Assembly (NCBI RefSeq): GCF_900230255.1
Contig: NZ_OCNJ01000007.1
Location: 124,001-188,000, forward strand
Origin: Caenispirillum bisanense
GTDB taxonomy: Bacteria > Pseudomonadota > Alphaproteobacteria > Rhodospirillales > Rhodospirillaceae
DNA: 64,000 nucleotides
Direction: 5' to 3'
Shown here: one piece after another, positions 9,061 to 16,214 of the stretch
How positions within the stretch are numbered: position 1 is the first letter of the stretch
Layout: each line of letters starts with the position of its first letter
Position numbers and translations under genes: made by a program
The notes under the pieces: model-generated
Seen by the model: only the letters and a program-made list of their open reading frames with translations
Databases searched by the model: none
What the model was told of the DNA's origin: nothing

Positions 9061-9136
9061 GAAAGCCACCCCGCGCCTGTCGAGCGCGGGGTTTGGGCGA
9101 AAGCCACCCCGCGCCCGTCGAGCGCGGGGTTTGGGC
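9061..9136. repeat. Tandem 38-bp hairpin repeat (two copies)
   Basis: Two adjacent 38-base copies (9061-9098 and 9099-9136) differ at one base. The beginning of a third copy follows. Each copy contains the perfect stem CCCCGCGC / GCGCGGGG around a seven-base loop. They lie between ileS and the SDR gene, both read leftward. They could be processing or termination hairpins after the SDR gene, although no T-run follows on either strand. Confidence 0.85.
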
Positions 9137-9159
9137 GGAAGCCGAACTCGATACGCGCC

Positions 9160-9888
9160 CTACCGCTTGGCCGCCACCACGCCGCGGCCGCCGTCCACCG
9201 CCAGCACCTGCCCGGTCACCCAGCCGCTCTCCGGCCCGAGCAGCCAGGCCGCCGCCGCCGCCAGATCGTCGGCGGTGCCGAGGCGGGGAATGGGGTGCAG
9301 GGCGGCGATGCCCTTGGCCATGGCCTCGGTGCCGATCAGCGGCTGCGCCATGGCGGTGTCCGACAGGCTGGGGGCGACGGCGTTGATGCGCACCCGCGGC
9401 GCCAGTTCGGCGGCGAGGCTCGCCACCAGGCCTTCCACCGCCGCCTTGGCGCTGCCGATGGCAGCATGGGCCGGAAAGCCCGACCGCGCGGCGACGGAGG
9501 AGAACAGCACCACCGCCCCGTTCGCCTGCGCCAGGGCCGGCGCCGCCGCCTTCACCGCCAGCGCGGCGCCGAGCACGTTCAGCCGCCACGCCTGCTCGAA
9601 ATCCGCCGCCGTCGTCTTGGCGAGCGGCTTCAGGACGATGGACCCGATGCAATAGGCGAGCCCGGCCAGCCCCTCGCCCTCCCCCGCCCGTTCCACGGCC
9701 GCGCCGAGCGCAGGCTCGTCCAGGGCGTCGGCGACGGCGTAGCCGGCGTGCAGCTCCCGCGCCAGGTCTTCGACCTTCGCCTCGTCGCGGGCGATGAGGA
9801 AGACCGGCGTTCCGGCGGCGGCGAGGCGGCGGGCGAGCGCTTCGCCCGTGGCGCCGGTGGCGCCGAGGACGGCGACGGGTGCAGGCAT
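9160..9888 (-). CDS. Short-chain dehydrogenase/reductase-like protein with altered active site
   Basis: A 242-residue Rossmann-fold protein of the SDR superfamily. The nucleotide-binding loop GATGATGEA is at residues 8-16, the conserved Ser-containing segment is LFSSVAA, and the C-terminal G-x-V-x-G-Q-x-L-A-V-D-G-G signature is present. At the catalytic YxxxK position the sequence reads IGSAK, so the usual Tyr is replaced by Ile while the Lys is kept. Catalysis by the classical SDR mechanism is therefore doubtful. ATG 9888 (MPAPVAVLG) is chosen over an upstream frame of Pro-rich sequence. The DUF2256 gene ends 22 bases upstream on the same strand, and the two probably form one operon. Confidence 0.8.
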   Translation of the reverse strand: MPAPVAVLGATGATGEALARRLAAAGTPVFLIARDEAKVEDLARELHAGYAVADALDEPALGAAVERAGEGEGLAGLAYCIGSIVLKPLAKTTAADFEQAWRLNVLGAALAVKAAAPALAQANGAVVLFSSVAARSGFPAHAAIGSAKAAVEGLVASLAAELAPRVRINAVAPSLSDTAMAQPLIGTEAMAKGIAALHPIPRLGTADDLAAAAAWLLGPESGWVTGQVLAVDGGRGVVAAKR

Positions 9889-9910
9889 GGCGGCGGACCT
9901 TTCCGGTCTG

Positions 9911-10123
9911 TCAGGGGCGGCGGGGGGATGCGGCGGCGGCGGCGACCGCAGGGGATACGGCCGGACCACCGGCCGCCGCGCCGACGCGCTTGCGATCGCG
10001 CCGGCATCTCTCGGAACACCACACGACCTCCGCCCACACCAGCGCCCACTTGCGCCGCCACGCGAACGGACGGCCGCAGGCGGGGCAGGTCTTCATGGGC
10101 AAGTGCGGCTTGGCGTGGGCCAT
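9911..10123 (-). CDS. DUF2256-type small zinc-ribbon-like protein
   Basis: A 70-residue protein with the DUF2256 signature: HLPMKTCPACGRPF, then a Trp-rich spacer and WCSERCRRDR. The two CxxC-like pairs (CPAC and CSERC) suggest one bound zinc. The Ala/Pro-rich tail after residue 48 is probably disordered. In other genomes members often occur near photolyase/cryptochrome genes and a short-chain-dehydrogenase-like gene; here only the SDR partner is adjacent. The role of the family is unknown. Confidence 0.8.
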   Translation of the reverse strand: MAHAKPHLPMKTCPACGRPFAWRRKWALVWAEVVWCSERCRRDRKRVGAAAGGPAVSPAVAAAAASPRRP

Positions 10124-10464
10124 GATCGGGCGCTCGCGACGCGAGGGAAGGAAGGAGGGGCGTCACGATCCCCGGCGCCATCCGGCTTCCACATCGTACG
10201 CACGGAGGGGTGACGCTCGATGCCGGGTTTGGAAGCCGCCCAGACCGACAGCGTCCGGGGTCGTGACATGACGGTTTACGGGGGTCCGGATGGGCCGGAT
10301 CACCGGCCGTTCGCACCGCGCCGAAGATTTTTCGCGGCCCGCCGCCCCGGCCCCTGACTCCGCCTTGAAAACACCGCACTTCCACGAGCAAATGAAGCCA
10401 CGAACACGATTGTTCGTGGTACGCCCGGGGGGCGTACCGGACTGCCCTTTGGGGGATCAGCATC
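10124..10464. other. Intergenic region, 341 bases
   Basis: No convincing gene is seen between the DUF2256 gene (leftward) and the small exported protein (rightward). The region must hold both promoters. Its only clear structure is the pair of perfect hairpins at 10398-10438, listed separately. Confidence 0.6.
10398..10438. repeat. Two abutting perfect inverted repeats
   Basis: The first is 10398-10419, with nine-base arms CCACGAACA / TGTTCGTGG and loop CGAT. The second is 10418-10438, with eight-base arms GGTACGCC / GGCGTACC and loop CGGGG. They share two G residues. They lie 27 bases before the ATG at 10465, so they could be operator sites, a 5' leader structure, or a terminator for upstream transcription. 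Confidence 0.75.
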
Positions 10465-10800
10465 ATGCGTAACCTGATTGGTGCCGCCGTCGCCGTACTG
10501 GTCGTGGCGGGGTCGGCGCTGCCGGCCGCGGCCGGCTCCTGGACCTTCGGCCTTCTGAACAACACCGGTGAGACCATCACCGGCTTCCGCACCAAGGAAG
10601 ACGGCGCCTGGAGCGGCAACTGGCTGAACGGCAAGGTGGCGCCGGGCGACGAATTCGAGATGGACTTCGGCACCGCCGAAGGCGAATGCGTCGTCCGCAC
10701 CCAGGTGACCTTCGCCGACGGCAGCTACTTCGACTACGACGTCGACTACTGCCAGGTGTCCAACCTGTACGTCTACGACCAGGAAATCCGCTGGGATTGA
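10465..10800 (+). CDS. Small exported protein of unknown function
   Basis: A 111-residue protein with a Sec signal peptide (hydrophobic residues 4-20, likely cut after AAAG near 24). The mature part is about 88 residues, acidic, Trp/Tyr-rich and probably all-beta, with two cysteines (CVVR and YCQV segments) that could form one disulfide. GGGGGA precedes the ATG at good spacing. No family is recognised. It stands alone between two divergent or convergent neighbours and is followed by a hairpin. Confidence 0.7.
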   Translation: MRNLIGAAVAVLVVAGSALPAAAGSWTFGLLNNTGETITGFRTKEDGAWSGNWLNGKVAPGDEFEMDFGTAEGECVVRTQVTFADGSYFDYDVDYCQVSNLYVYDQEIRWD

Positions 10801-10813
10801 TCCGGTCGCCACG

Positions 10814-10843
10814 GCCGTCCGCGACCCTCGGGTCGCGGGCGGC
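10814..10843 (+). terminator. Hairpin after small exported protein
   Basis: A 13-base stem (GCCGTCCGCGACC with GGTCGCGGGCGGC, one wobble pair) with a four-base loop, 13 bases after the stop codon. There is no U-run, so termination may be weak or may need Rho. Confidence 0.5.
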
Positions 10844-10871
10844 TTCGCCGTGAGCAGGCCGGCCGCGCGCC

Positions 10872-11489
10872 CTATTGCGCCGCCTGCGCCGCCTTCTCCT
10901 CGGCTTCCTTAAGAAAGACCCAGACCTGCCGTTCCTCCTTGCGCAAGCCCTCCGGCGCGCGATCGGCGTTTGCGTGGGCCGAGGCGCAGGCGGCGGCCAG
11001 CTCGCCGATCTCCCAATGGGCGATGACGGCGGGGTGGACGTAGGCCTTGCGGCAGATGGCCTGGGTATTGCGCAGGCGGTCGGCGACCTGCGCCACCGCC
11101 GCCTTCAGATGGCTCTGCCGCTCCTTCTTGGTCGTCGCCTCGGGCGCAGCGCACAGGGCATGGTAGGCCATCACCGTCGCCGCCCAGGTGCGGAAGTCCT
11201 TGGCCGTGAAGTCGTCGCCCGTGTGGTCGTGCAGGTAGGCATTGACCTCCGCCGAGCCCACCGAATGGCGCGGGTCGGCGCAGATCCAGACGTCGCGGTA
11301 GGCCGGTGGCACCGCCAGGGCGTTGCAGCGCGCGATCTCTTCCGGGTCGGTGATGCGGGTGCCGGCGGCATCGTAGAAGGTGAAGCCCTTGCCGCGCCGC
11401 CGGCGGCGGATGCCCGGCTCGGTGTCGGAGGAATGGCGCAGGCCGTGACGCTTCAACTCGGGGCCGGAGACGGGACTGGGGTCGGGCAT
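10872..11489 (-). pseudogene. DNA topoisomerase IB remnant with internal deletion
   Basis: The 205-residue frame joins two separated parts of a poxvirus-type topoisomerase IB. The N-terminal part keeps the family segments GLRHSSDTEPGI, GKGFTFYD and LAVPPAYRDVWIC, ending at DPR near residue 75. It then passes directly into the C-terminal part: HSVGSAEVNAYL, DDFTAKDFRTWAATV, and CRKAYVHPAV with the nucleophile Tyr. About 150-180 residues that normally lie between, including the catalytic Arg/Lys residues, are missing. No stop or frameshift is seen, so the deletion is in frame. It cannot be an active topoisomerase. It could be a decaying gene or a re-used DNA-binding fragment. ATG 11489 is used, although the frame extends further upstream. 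Confidence 0.75.
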
Positions 11490-11758
11490 GGACGCAGGCG
11501 CCTCCACCACGATGATCGAAACGGGCTTCTTCAAGCCTTCAGAAGCCGGTTTTGCGCTTCTTCTGGCGTCTTTTTCGTGCTTTCCGACAACGGCAATCGA
11601 TTCGAAGGCGTTGCGATCGGCAGAGGAGCTTCCGCGGCCCTCCCTGCCCCGCCCCGCCGTCTTCCCGTCCGGCCCCAGCCGAAAGGAGAAGATGAACCAG
11701 CGGAACCGCCAGCAGAAGGTCCGCGTTGCCTCCCCTGAGCTCAACCTTAGGAGGGGCC

Positions 11759-12877
11759 ATGAGCGGCAAAGTTCTCATTACCGGTGGTGCAGGCTTCATC
11801 GGCTCTCATCTTGCCGACGCCTTGCTCGCCGACGGTCATTCGGTGCGCGTCTTCGACAACCTGTCCGAACAGGTCCACGGCCCCGACGCCGGCGTGCCCG
11901 ACTATCTTTCCCCGGACGTGGACTTCGTGACCGGCGACGTGCGCGACAAGGATGCCTTGCGCGCCGCGCTGGACGGCGTCGACACGGTCTATCATCTGGC
12001 CGCCATGGTCGGCGTCGGTCAGAGCATGTACCAGATCGACGACTACACCGCCGTCAACGACCTCGGCACCGCCGTCCTGCTGCAGTGCCTGAGCGAGCGC
12101 CCGGTCGGCCGTCTCGTCGTCGCCTCCAGCATGTCCATCTACGGCGAAGGCCTCTACAAGGACTGCTACGGGCGTCTGGTGGACGACGCCAGCCGCGCCG
12201 TCGACCATCTCAAGCGCGGCCAGTGGGAGCCCATGGGCCCCGAGGGCCGGCCCTACGAGCCGATCCCGACGCCCGAGAGCAAGCGCCCGGAACTCGCCAG
12301 CGTCTATGCGCTCGGCAAGTACGTGCAGGAACGCATGTGCCTGATGGTCGGCCAGGCCTACGGCATTCCCACCACCGCCATGCGCTTCTTCAACGTCTAC
12401 GGCACCCGTCAGGCGCTGTCGAACCCCTATACCGGCGTGCTCGCGATCTTCGCGAGCCGCCTGCTCAACGGCAAGCCGCCGCGCATCTTCGAGGACGGCA
12501 AGCAGCGGCGCGACTTCGTGCATGTGAAGGACGTGGCGCAGGCTTGCCTCGCCGCCATGAAGCGCCCCGAGTCCGCCGGCCACGCCATCAACATCGGCTC
12601 CGGCCGGGTCCACACCATCACCGCCATCGCCGAGGCGCTGGGCCGCACCATGGGCTGCGCCGACATCGTGCCGGAGATCACCGGCGAGTACCGCGTCGGC
12701 GACATCCGCCACTGCTTCGCCGACATGACCCTGGCCGAGGAGGTTCTCGGCTTCCGCCCGCGCATCGAATTCGAGGACGGGCTCGCCGAGCTGGTGGACT
12801 GGGTCGCCGCCCAGACCGCCCAGGACCGGGTGGAGGACGCCGCGCGCGAACTGCGACAGCGGGGGCTGGTGGCATGA
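11759..12877 (+). CDS. NAD-dependent nucleotide-sugar epimerase/dehydratase
   Basis: A 372-residue extended SDR, first gene of the glycan operon. The NAD-binding GGAGFIG loop is at residues 9-15, the catalytic YALGK at 183-187, and the active-site Ser lies in ASSMSIYG. The C-terminal substrate region contains NVYGTRQ and GKQRRDFVHVKDV as in UDP-glucose 4-epimerase relatives. It probably makes an epimerised or dehydrated sugar nucleotide for the transferases downstream. AGGAGGGG lies just before ATG 11759. Its stop overlaps the next start by four bases (ATGA). An insertion with several Pro and Glu residues after the Ser motif (about 135-180) is longer than in GalE. Confidence 0.88.
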   Translation: MSGKVLITGGAGFIGSHLADALLADGHSVRVFDNLSEQVHGPDAGVPDYLSPDVDFVTGDVRDKDALRAALDGVDTVYHLAAMVGVGQSMYQIDDYTAVNDLGTAVLLQCLSERPVGRLVVASSMSIYGEGLYKDCYGRLVDDASRAVDHLKRGQWEPMGPEGRPYEPIPTPESKRPELASVYALGKYVQERMCLMVGQAYGIPTTAMRFFNVYGTRQALSNPYTGVLAIFASRLLNGKPPRIFEDGKQRRDFVHVKDVAQACLAAMKRPESAGHAINIGSGRVHTITAIAEALGRTMGCADIVPEITGEYRVGDIRHCFADMTLAEEVLGFRPRIEFEDGLAELVDWVAAQTAQDRVEDAARELRQRGLVA

Positions 12878-14919
12878 CCGGCGGGACACCCACCCAGGCC
12901 CGCGGCGCCCCGGCGCTCGGGCTCGTCGAATGGCTGCGGCCGGGCGACCACGACCGCGTGGAAGCCCTGCTGGCCGACATGAAGCGGCTCGGCATCGGCC
13001 ACCTGCGCACCGGCGTCTCGTGGGCCGACTGCTACACCGAAGACGGCCGCGCCTGGTACGGCTGGCTGCTGCGGCGTCTGGCACGCGACGTGGAGGTTTT
13101 GCCCTGCGTCACCTACACGCCGCCGTCCATCGCCGAGCAGCCCAGGACCAGCGCCCCGCCGCGCGACCTGAAGGCCTATGCCGACTTCCTCGACGTGCTG
13201 GTGACCGAGCACGGCGAGTGCTTCGAGTGGGTCGAACTGTGGAACGAGCCCAACAACCTGAACGACTGGGACTGGCGCCTCGACCCGGCGTGGAACAAGT
13301 TCGCCCACATGGTGGTGCTCGCCAGCTGGTGGATGCGCGAGCGCGGCAAGAAGACCGTGCTCGGCGGCATGTGCCCGACCGATCCCAACTGGATGTCCCG
13401 CATGCGGGAGCTGGGCGCGCTGGAGGCGGTGGACGCCGTCTCGCTGCACGGCTTCCCCGGCACCTGGACCCATGACGGCAAGGACTGGGGCCGGCATGTG
13501 GAGGAGGTGCGCGCCTCGCTGGACGGGATGGACCGGCAGCCCGAGTTCTGGATCACGGAAGCCGGCTATTCCACCTGGCGGCACGACGAGACCAGCCAGG
13601 CGGAAGTCTTCCTCGACCTGCTGAAGGCGCCGGTGGAGCGCGCCTACTGGTACGCCTGGTCCGACCTCGACGACCGGCTGGAGAGCCAGGAGGGCTACCA
13701 CGTCGACGAGCGCCACTACCATTTCGGCCTGCGCACGGCGCAGGGCCGCGAGAAGCTGCTGTTCCGCCTGCTCGCCAAGGGCGGCGTCGACCTGGTGCGC
13801 AAGGTGGACGACGAAGCCCACCGCAAGCCCCTGCCCGCCCCCGCCGTGGCGCGCGGAGAGAAGCCGGTGCTGGTCACCGGCGGCGCCGGCTTCCTCGGCT
13901 CCAACCTCGCCCACCGGCTGGCGGCGCAGGGCCGCCACGTGCTGCTCTACGACAACCTGAGCCGCGCCGGTGTCGAGGACAATCTGGCCTGGCTGCTGGA
14001 CGAGCACCCCGACCGCGTCGAGCCCGTCGCCGGCGACATCCGCGACCGCTGGACCGTGCGCGACGTGGTGGCCGAGGCCGGCACCGTGTTCCAGCTGGCC
14101 GCCCAGGTGGCCGTCACCACCTCGGTCAACGACCCGCGCGAGGACTTCGACATCAACCTCGGCGGCGTCATGAACGTGCTGGAGGCCGCCCGCGCCGCCA
14201 AAGTGCCGCCCAAGCTGGTGTTCGCCTCCACCAACAAGGTCTACGGCGCGCTGTCGTCCATCGAGATGATGGAGGAGAAGACCCGCCACCAGCCGCTGAA
14301 CCCGCACGTGCGCCGCCACGGCGTGCCGGAGAGCCAGCCGCTCGACCTCTACAGTCCCTATGGCTGTTCCAAGGGCGGCGCCGACCAGTACGTCGTCGAC
14401 CATGCCCGCATCTTCGGGCTGCCGGCCTGCGTGTTCCGCATGAGCTGCCTCTACGGCCCGCGCCAGTTCGGCACCGAGGACCAGGGCTGGGTTGCCCACT
14501 TCATGATCCGCGCCCTGCGCGACGAGCCCATCACCCTCTACGGCGACGGCAAGCAGGTGCGCGACGTGCTGTTCGTCGACGACGTGGTCGACGCCTGGCT
14601 GCTGGCCGAGCGCCACATGGACGCCGTGCGCGGCACCGCCTTCAACATCGGCGGCGGCCCGACGAACGCCCTGTCGCTGCTGGAGGCCATCGACCACATC
14701 GGCACGCTCGCCGGCCGCCGGCCGGAGGTCGGGTTCGGCGACTGGCGGCCGGGCGATCAGCCCTGGTACGTCAGCGATACCCGCACCTTCGGCGCCATGA
14801 CCGGCTGGCGCCCCCGCGTCGCCCCGGCGGACGGCTTCCGCCGCCTGCGCGACTGGCTGGTGGCCCAGGGCATGGGCCGCGTCGCCGAAGCTCCCCCGGC
14901 CAAGAAGGTGGCTGTATGA
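12874..14919 (+). CDS. Fusion of a glycoside-hydrolase-like TIM barrel with a CDP-paratose-2-epimerase-like domain
   Basis: A 681-residue two-domain protein. Residues about 10-310 look like a clan GH-A (beta/alpha)8 barrel: the acid/base is probably Glu125 in LWNEPNN, and the nucleophile Glu229 in WITEAGYS. Residues about 330-675 are an extended SDR with GGAGFLG (from Gly336), an ASTNKVYG segment and YGCSK (Tyr496/Lys500). The downstream FRMSCLYGPRQFG and GWVAHF segments are typical of CDP-paratose/tyvelose epimerases. No signal peptide is visible, so the hydrolase-like half is probably cytoplasmic. It overlaps both neighbours by four bases. A hydrolase fused to a sugar-nucleotide epimerase suggests that one part frees or checks a sugar unit the other converts, or that the barrel has become a binding domain. 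Confidence 0.85.
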   Translation: MTGGTPTQARGAPALGLVEWLRPGDHDRVEALLADMKRLGIGHLRTGVSWADCYTEDGRAWYGWLLRRLARDVEVLPCVTYTPPSIAEQPRTSAPPRDLKAYADFLDVLVTEHGECFEWVELWNEPNNLNDWDWRLDPAWNKFAHMVVLASWWMRERGKKTVLGGMCPTDPNWMSRMRELGALEAVDAVSLHGFPGTWTHDGKDWGRHVEEVRASLDGMDRQPEFWITEAGYSTWRHDETSQAEVFLDLLKAPVERAYWYAWSDLDDRLESQEGYHVDERHYHFGLRTAQGREKLLFRLLAKGGVDLVRKVDDEAHRKPLPAPAVARGEKPVLVTGGAGFLGSNLAHRLAAQGRHVLLYDNLSRAGVEDNLAWLLDEHPDRVEPVAGDIRDRWTVRDVVAEAGTVFQLAAQVAVTTSVNDPREDFDINLGGVMNVLEAARAAKVPPKLVFASTNKVYGALSSIEMMEEKTRHQPLNPHVRRHGVPESQPLDLYSPYGCSKGGADQYVVDHARIFGLPACVFRMSCLYGPRQFGTEDQGWVAHFMIRALRDEPITLYGDGKQVRDVLFVDDVVDAWLLAERHMDAVRGTAFNIGGGPTNALSLLEAIDHIGTLAGRRPEVGFGDWRPGDQPWYVSDTRTFGAMTGWRPRVAPADGFRRLRDWLVAQGMGRVAEAPPAKKVAV

Positions 14920-16214
14920 AAGTCTGCCTCGTCAATCCGCCGTGGACGTTCGACGGCAGCATCTACTTCGGCTGCCGCGAGCCCCACCTGCCCCTCGAAC
15001 TGGGCTACGCCAAGGCCCTGCTGGAGCGCGCCGGGCACGAGGCCGTCCTCGTCGACGGCCACCTGGAGGGCCTGAGCCTCGCCGAGGTGCGCGACCGCAT
15101 CGCCGCCTTCGCGCCCGACATGACGGCGGTGACCACGGCGCCCACCTACCTGTTCTGGCGCTGCGCCCCGCCCGAGCTGCGGGTGCCGCAGGAACTGATC
15201 GAGAGCGTGCGCGACGTCGCCGGCGACATCGTGGCGGTCGGCCCGCACGCCTCCACCACGCCGCGGGCGGCGCTCAAGAAGCTCGGCCTCGACACCGTCG
15301 TCATGGGCGAGTGCGAGGAGACGCTGGTGCGGCTGGCGAACCGCGAGGACCGCCGTGCCATCCCCGGCGTCGCAATACGCGACCCGGCCATGGAGAGCGG
15401 CTTCAAGGTCACCGGCGGCCCGCAGGCGGCCAGGTTCACCGACCTGCCGGCGCTGCGCTGGCCCGACGACTGGGTGCGCCGCCATCGCCACCATCACCAC
15501 CGCTTCGACGGCGAGCCCACCGGCCCCGGTGCCGAGGTGGAGGCCAGCCGCGGCTGTCCCTTCTCCTGCTCCTTCTGCGCCAAGGAGAACTTCCGCGACA
15601 AGTACCGCCGCCGCGACCTCGCGGTGCTGCTGGAGGAGATCGACGGGCTGATCGCCCAGGGTGTCGAATACCTCTACTTCGTCGACGAGATCTTCCTGCC
15701 CGACCGTGCCCTGCTGGAGGCCCTGGTGGACCGGCCGGTGAAGTTCGGCATCCAGACGCGCCTCGACCTGTGGAAGTTCGACATGATCGACCTGCTCGGC
15801 CGCGCCGGTTGCGTCTCCATCGAGGCGGGGGTGGAGAGCATCACGCCCGAGGGGCGCGCCCTGCTCGACAAGAACTGCAAGCTCGGCACCGACGAACTGA
15901 CCGAGCGTCTGGTCGCCGCCAAGAAGGTGGTGCCCTTCGTGCAGGCCAACCTCATCGAGCTGCCGACCGACGACGACGCCGAGATCGCCGCCTGGCGCGA
16001 GGTGGTGCGCGAGCGCGGCGTGTGGGCCAACGACCCGGTGCCGCTGTTCCCCTATCCGGGCTCGCCCGACTACCGCAAGCTGTTCGGCCTGCCCGACGAC
16101 CAGGCGTGGGAACGGGCCATGGACTACTACCTGACCCACTACGTCGACTTCAGCGACATCCAGGAGGACAAGCCGCTGCCGCTCGCCGCCCTCGAACGCC
16201 GGGCGGCGGAATGA
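14916..16214 (+). CDS. B12-binding radical SAM protein
   Basis: A 432-residue protein. Residues 1-145 form a cobalamin-binding Rossmann domain that contains the lower-ligand motif DGHLEG (residues 47-52, fitting D-x-H-x-x-G). The radical SAM core follows, with Cys214, Cys218 and Cys221 in GCPFSCSFC for the 4Fe-4S cluster. Later segments such as FVDEIF and GVESITPEG fit the class B topology. Members of this broad class methylate unreactive carbons or rearrange substrates; here the substrate is probably a sugar, lipid or glycan intermediate. ATGA overlaps tie it to both neighbours. I recall from memory TIGRFAM models for a radical SAM and a methyltransferase in similar rhizobial clusters, not checked. 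Confidence 0.85.
   Translation: MKVCLVNPPWTFDGSIYFGCREPHLPLELGYAKALLERAGHEAVLVDGHLEGLSLAEVRDRIAAFAPDMTAVTTAPTYLFWRCAPPELRVPQELIESVRDVAGDIVAVGPHASTTPRAALKKLGLDTVVMGECEETLVRLANREDRRAIPGVAIRDPAMESGFKVTGGPQAARFTDLPALRWPDDWVRRHRHHHHRFDGEPTGPGAEVEASRGCPFSCSFCAKENFRDKYRRRDLAVLLEEIDGLIAQGVEYLYFVDEIFLPDRALLEALVDRPVKFGIQTRLDLWKFDMIDLLGRAGCVSIEAGVESITPEGRALLDKNCKLGTDELTERLVAAKKVVPFVQANLIELPTDDDAEIAAWREVVRERGVWANDPVPLFPYPGSPDYRKLFGLPDDQAWERAMDYYLTHYVDFSDIQEDKPLPLAALERRAAE

Noticed and set aside
11488-12873. Extension of the GH-epimerase fusion upstream to a start at 11488
   Set aside because: The extra 460 codons run through the epimerase gene in another frame and are Arg-rich filler; ATG 12874 overlaps the previous stop as elsewhere in the operon.
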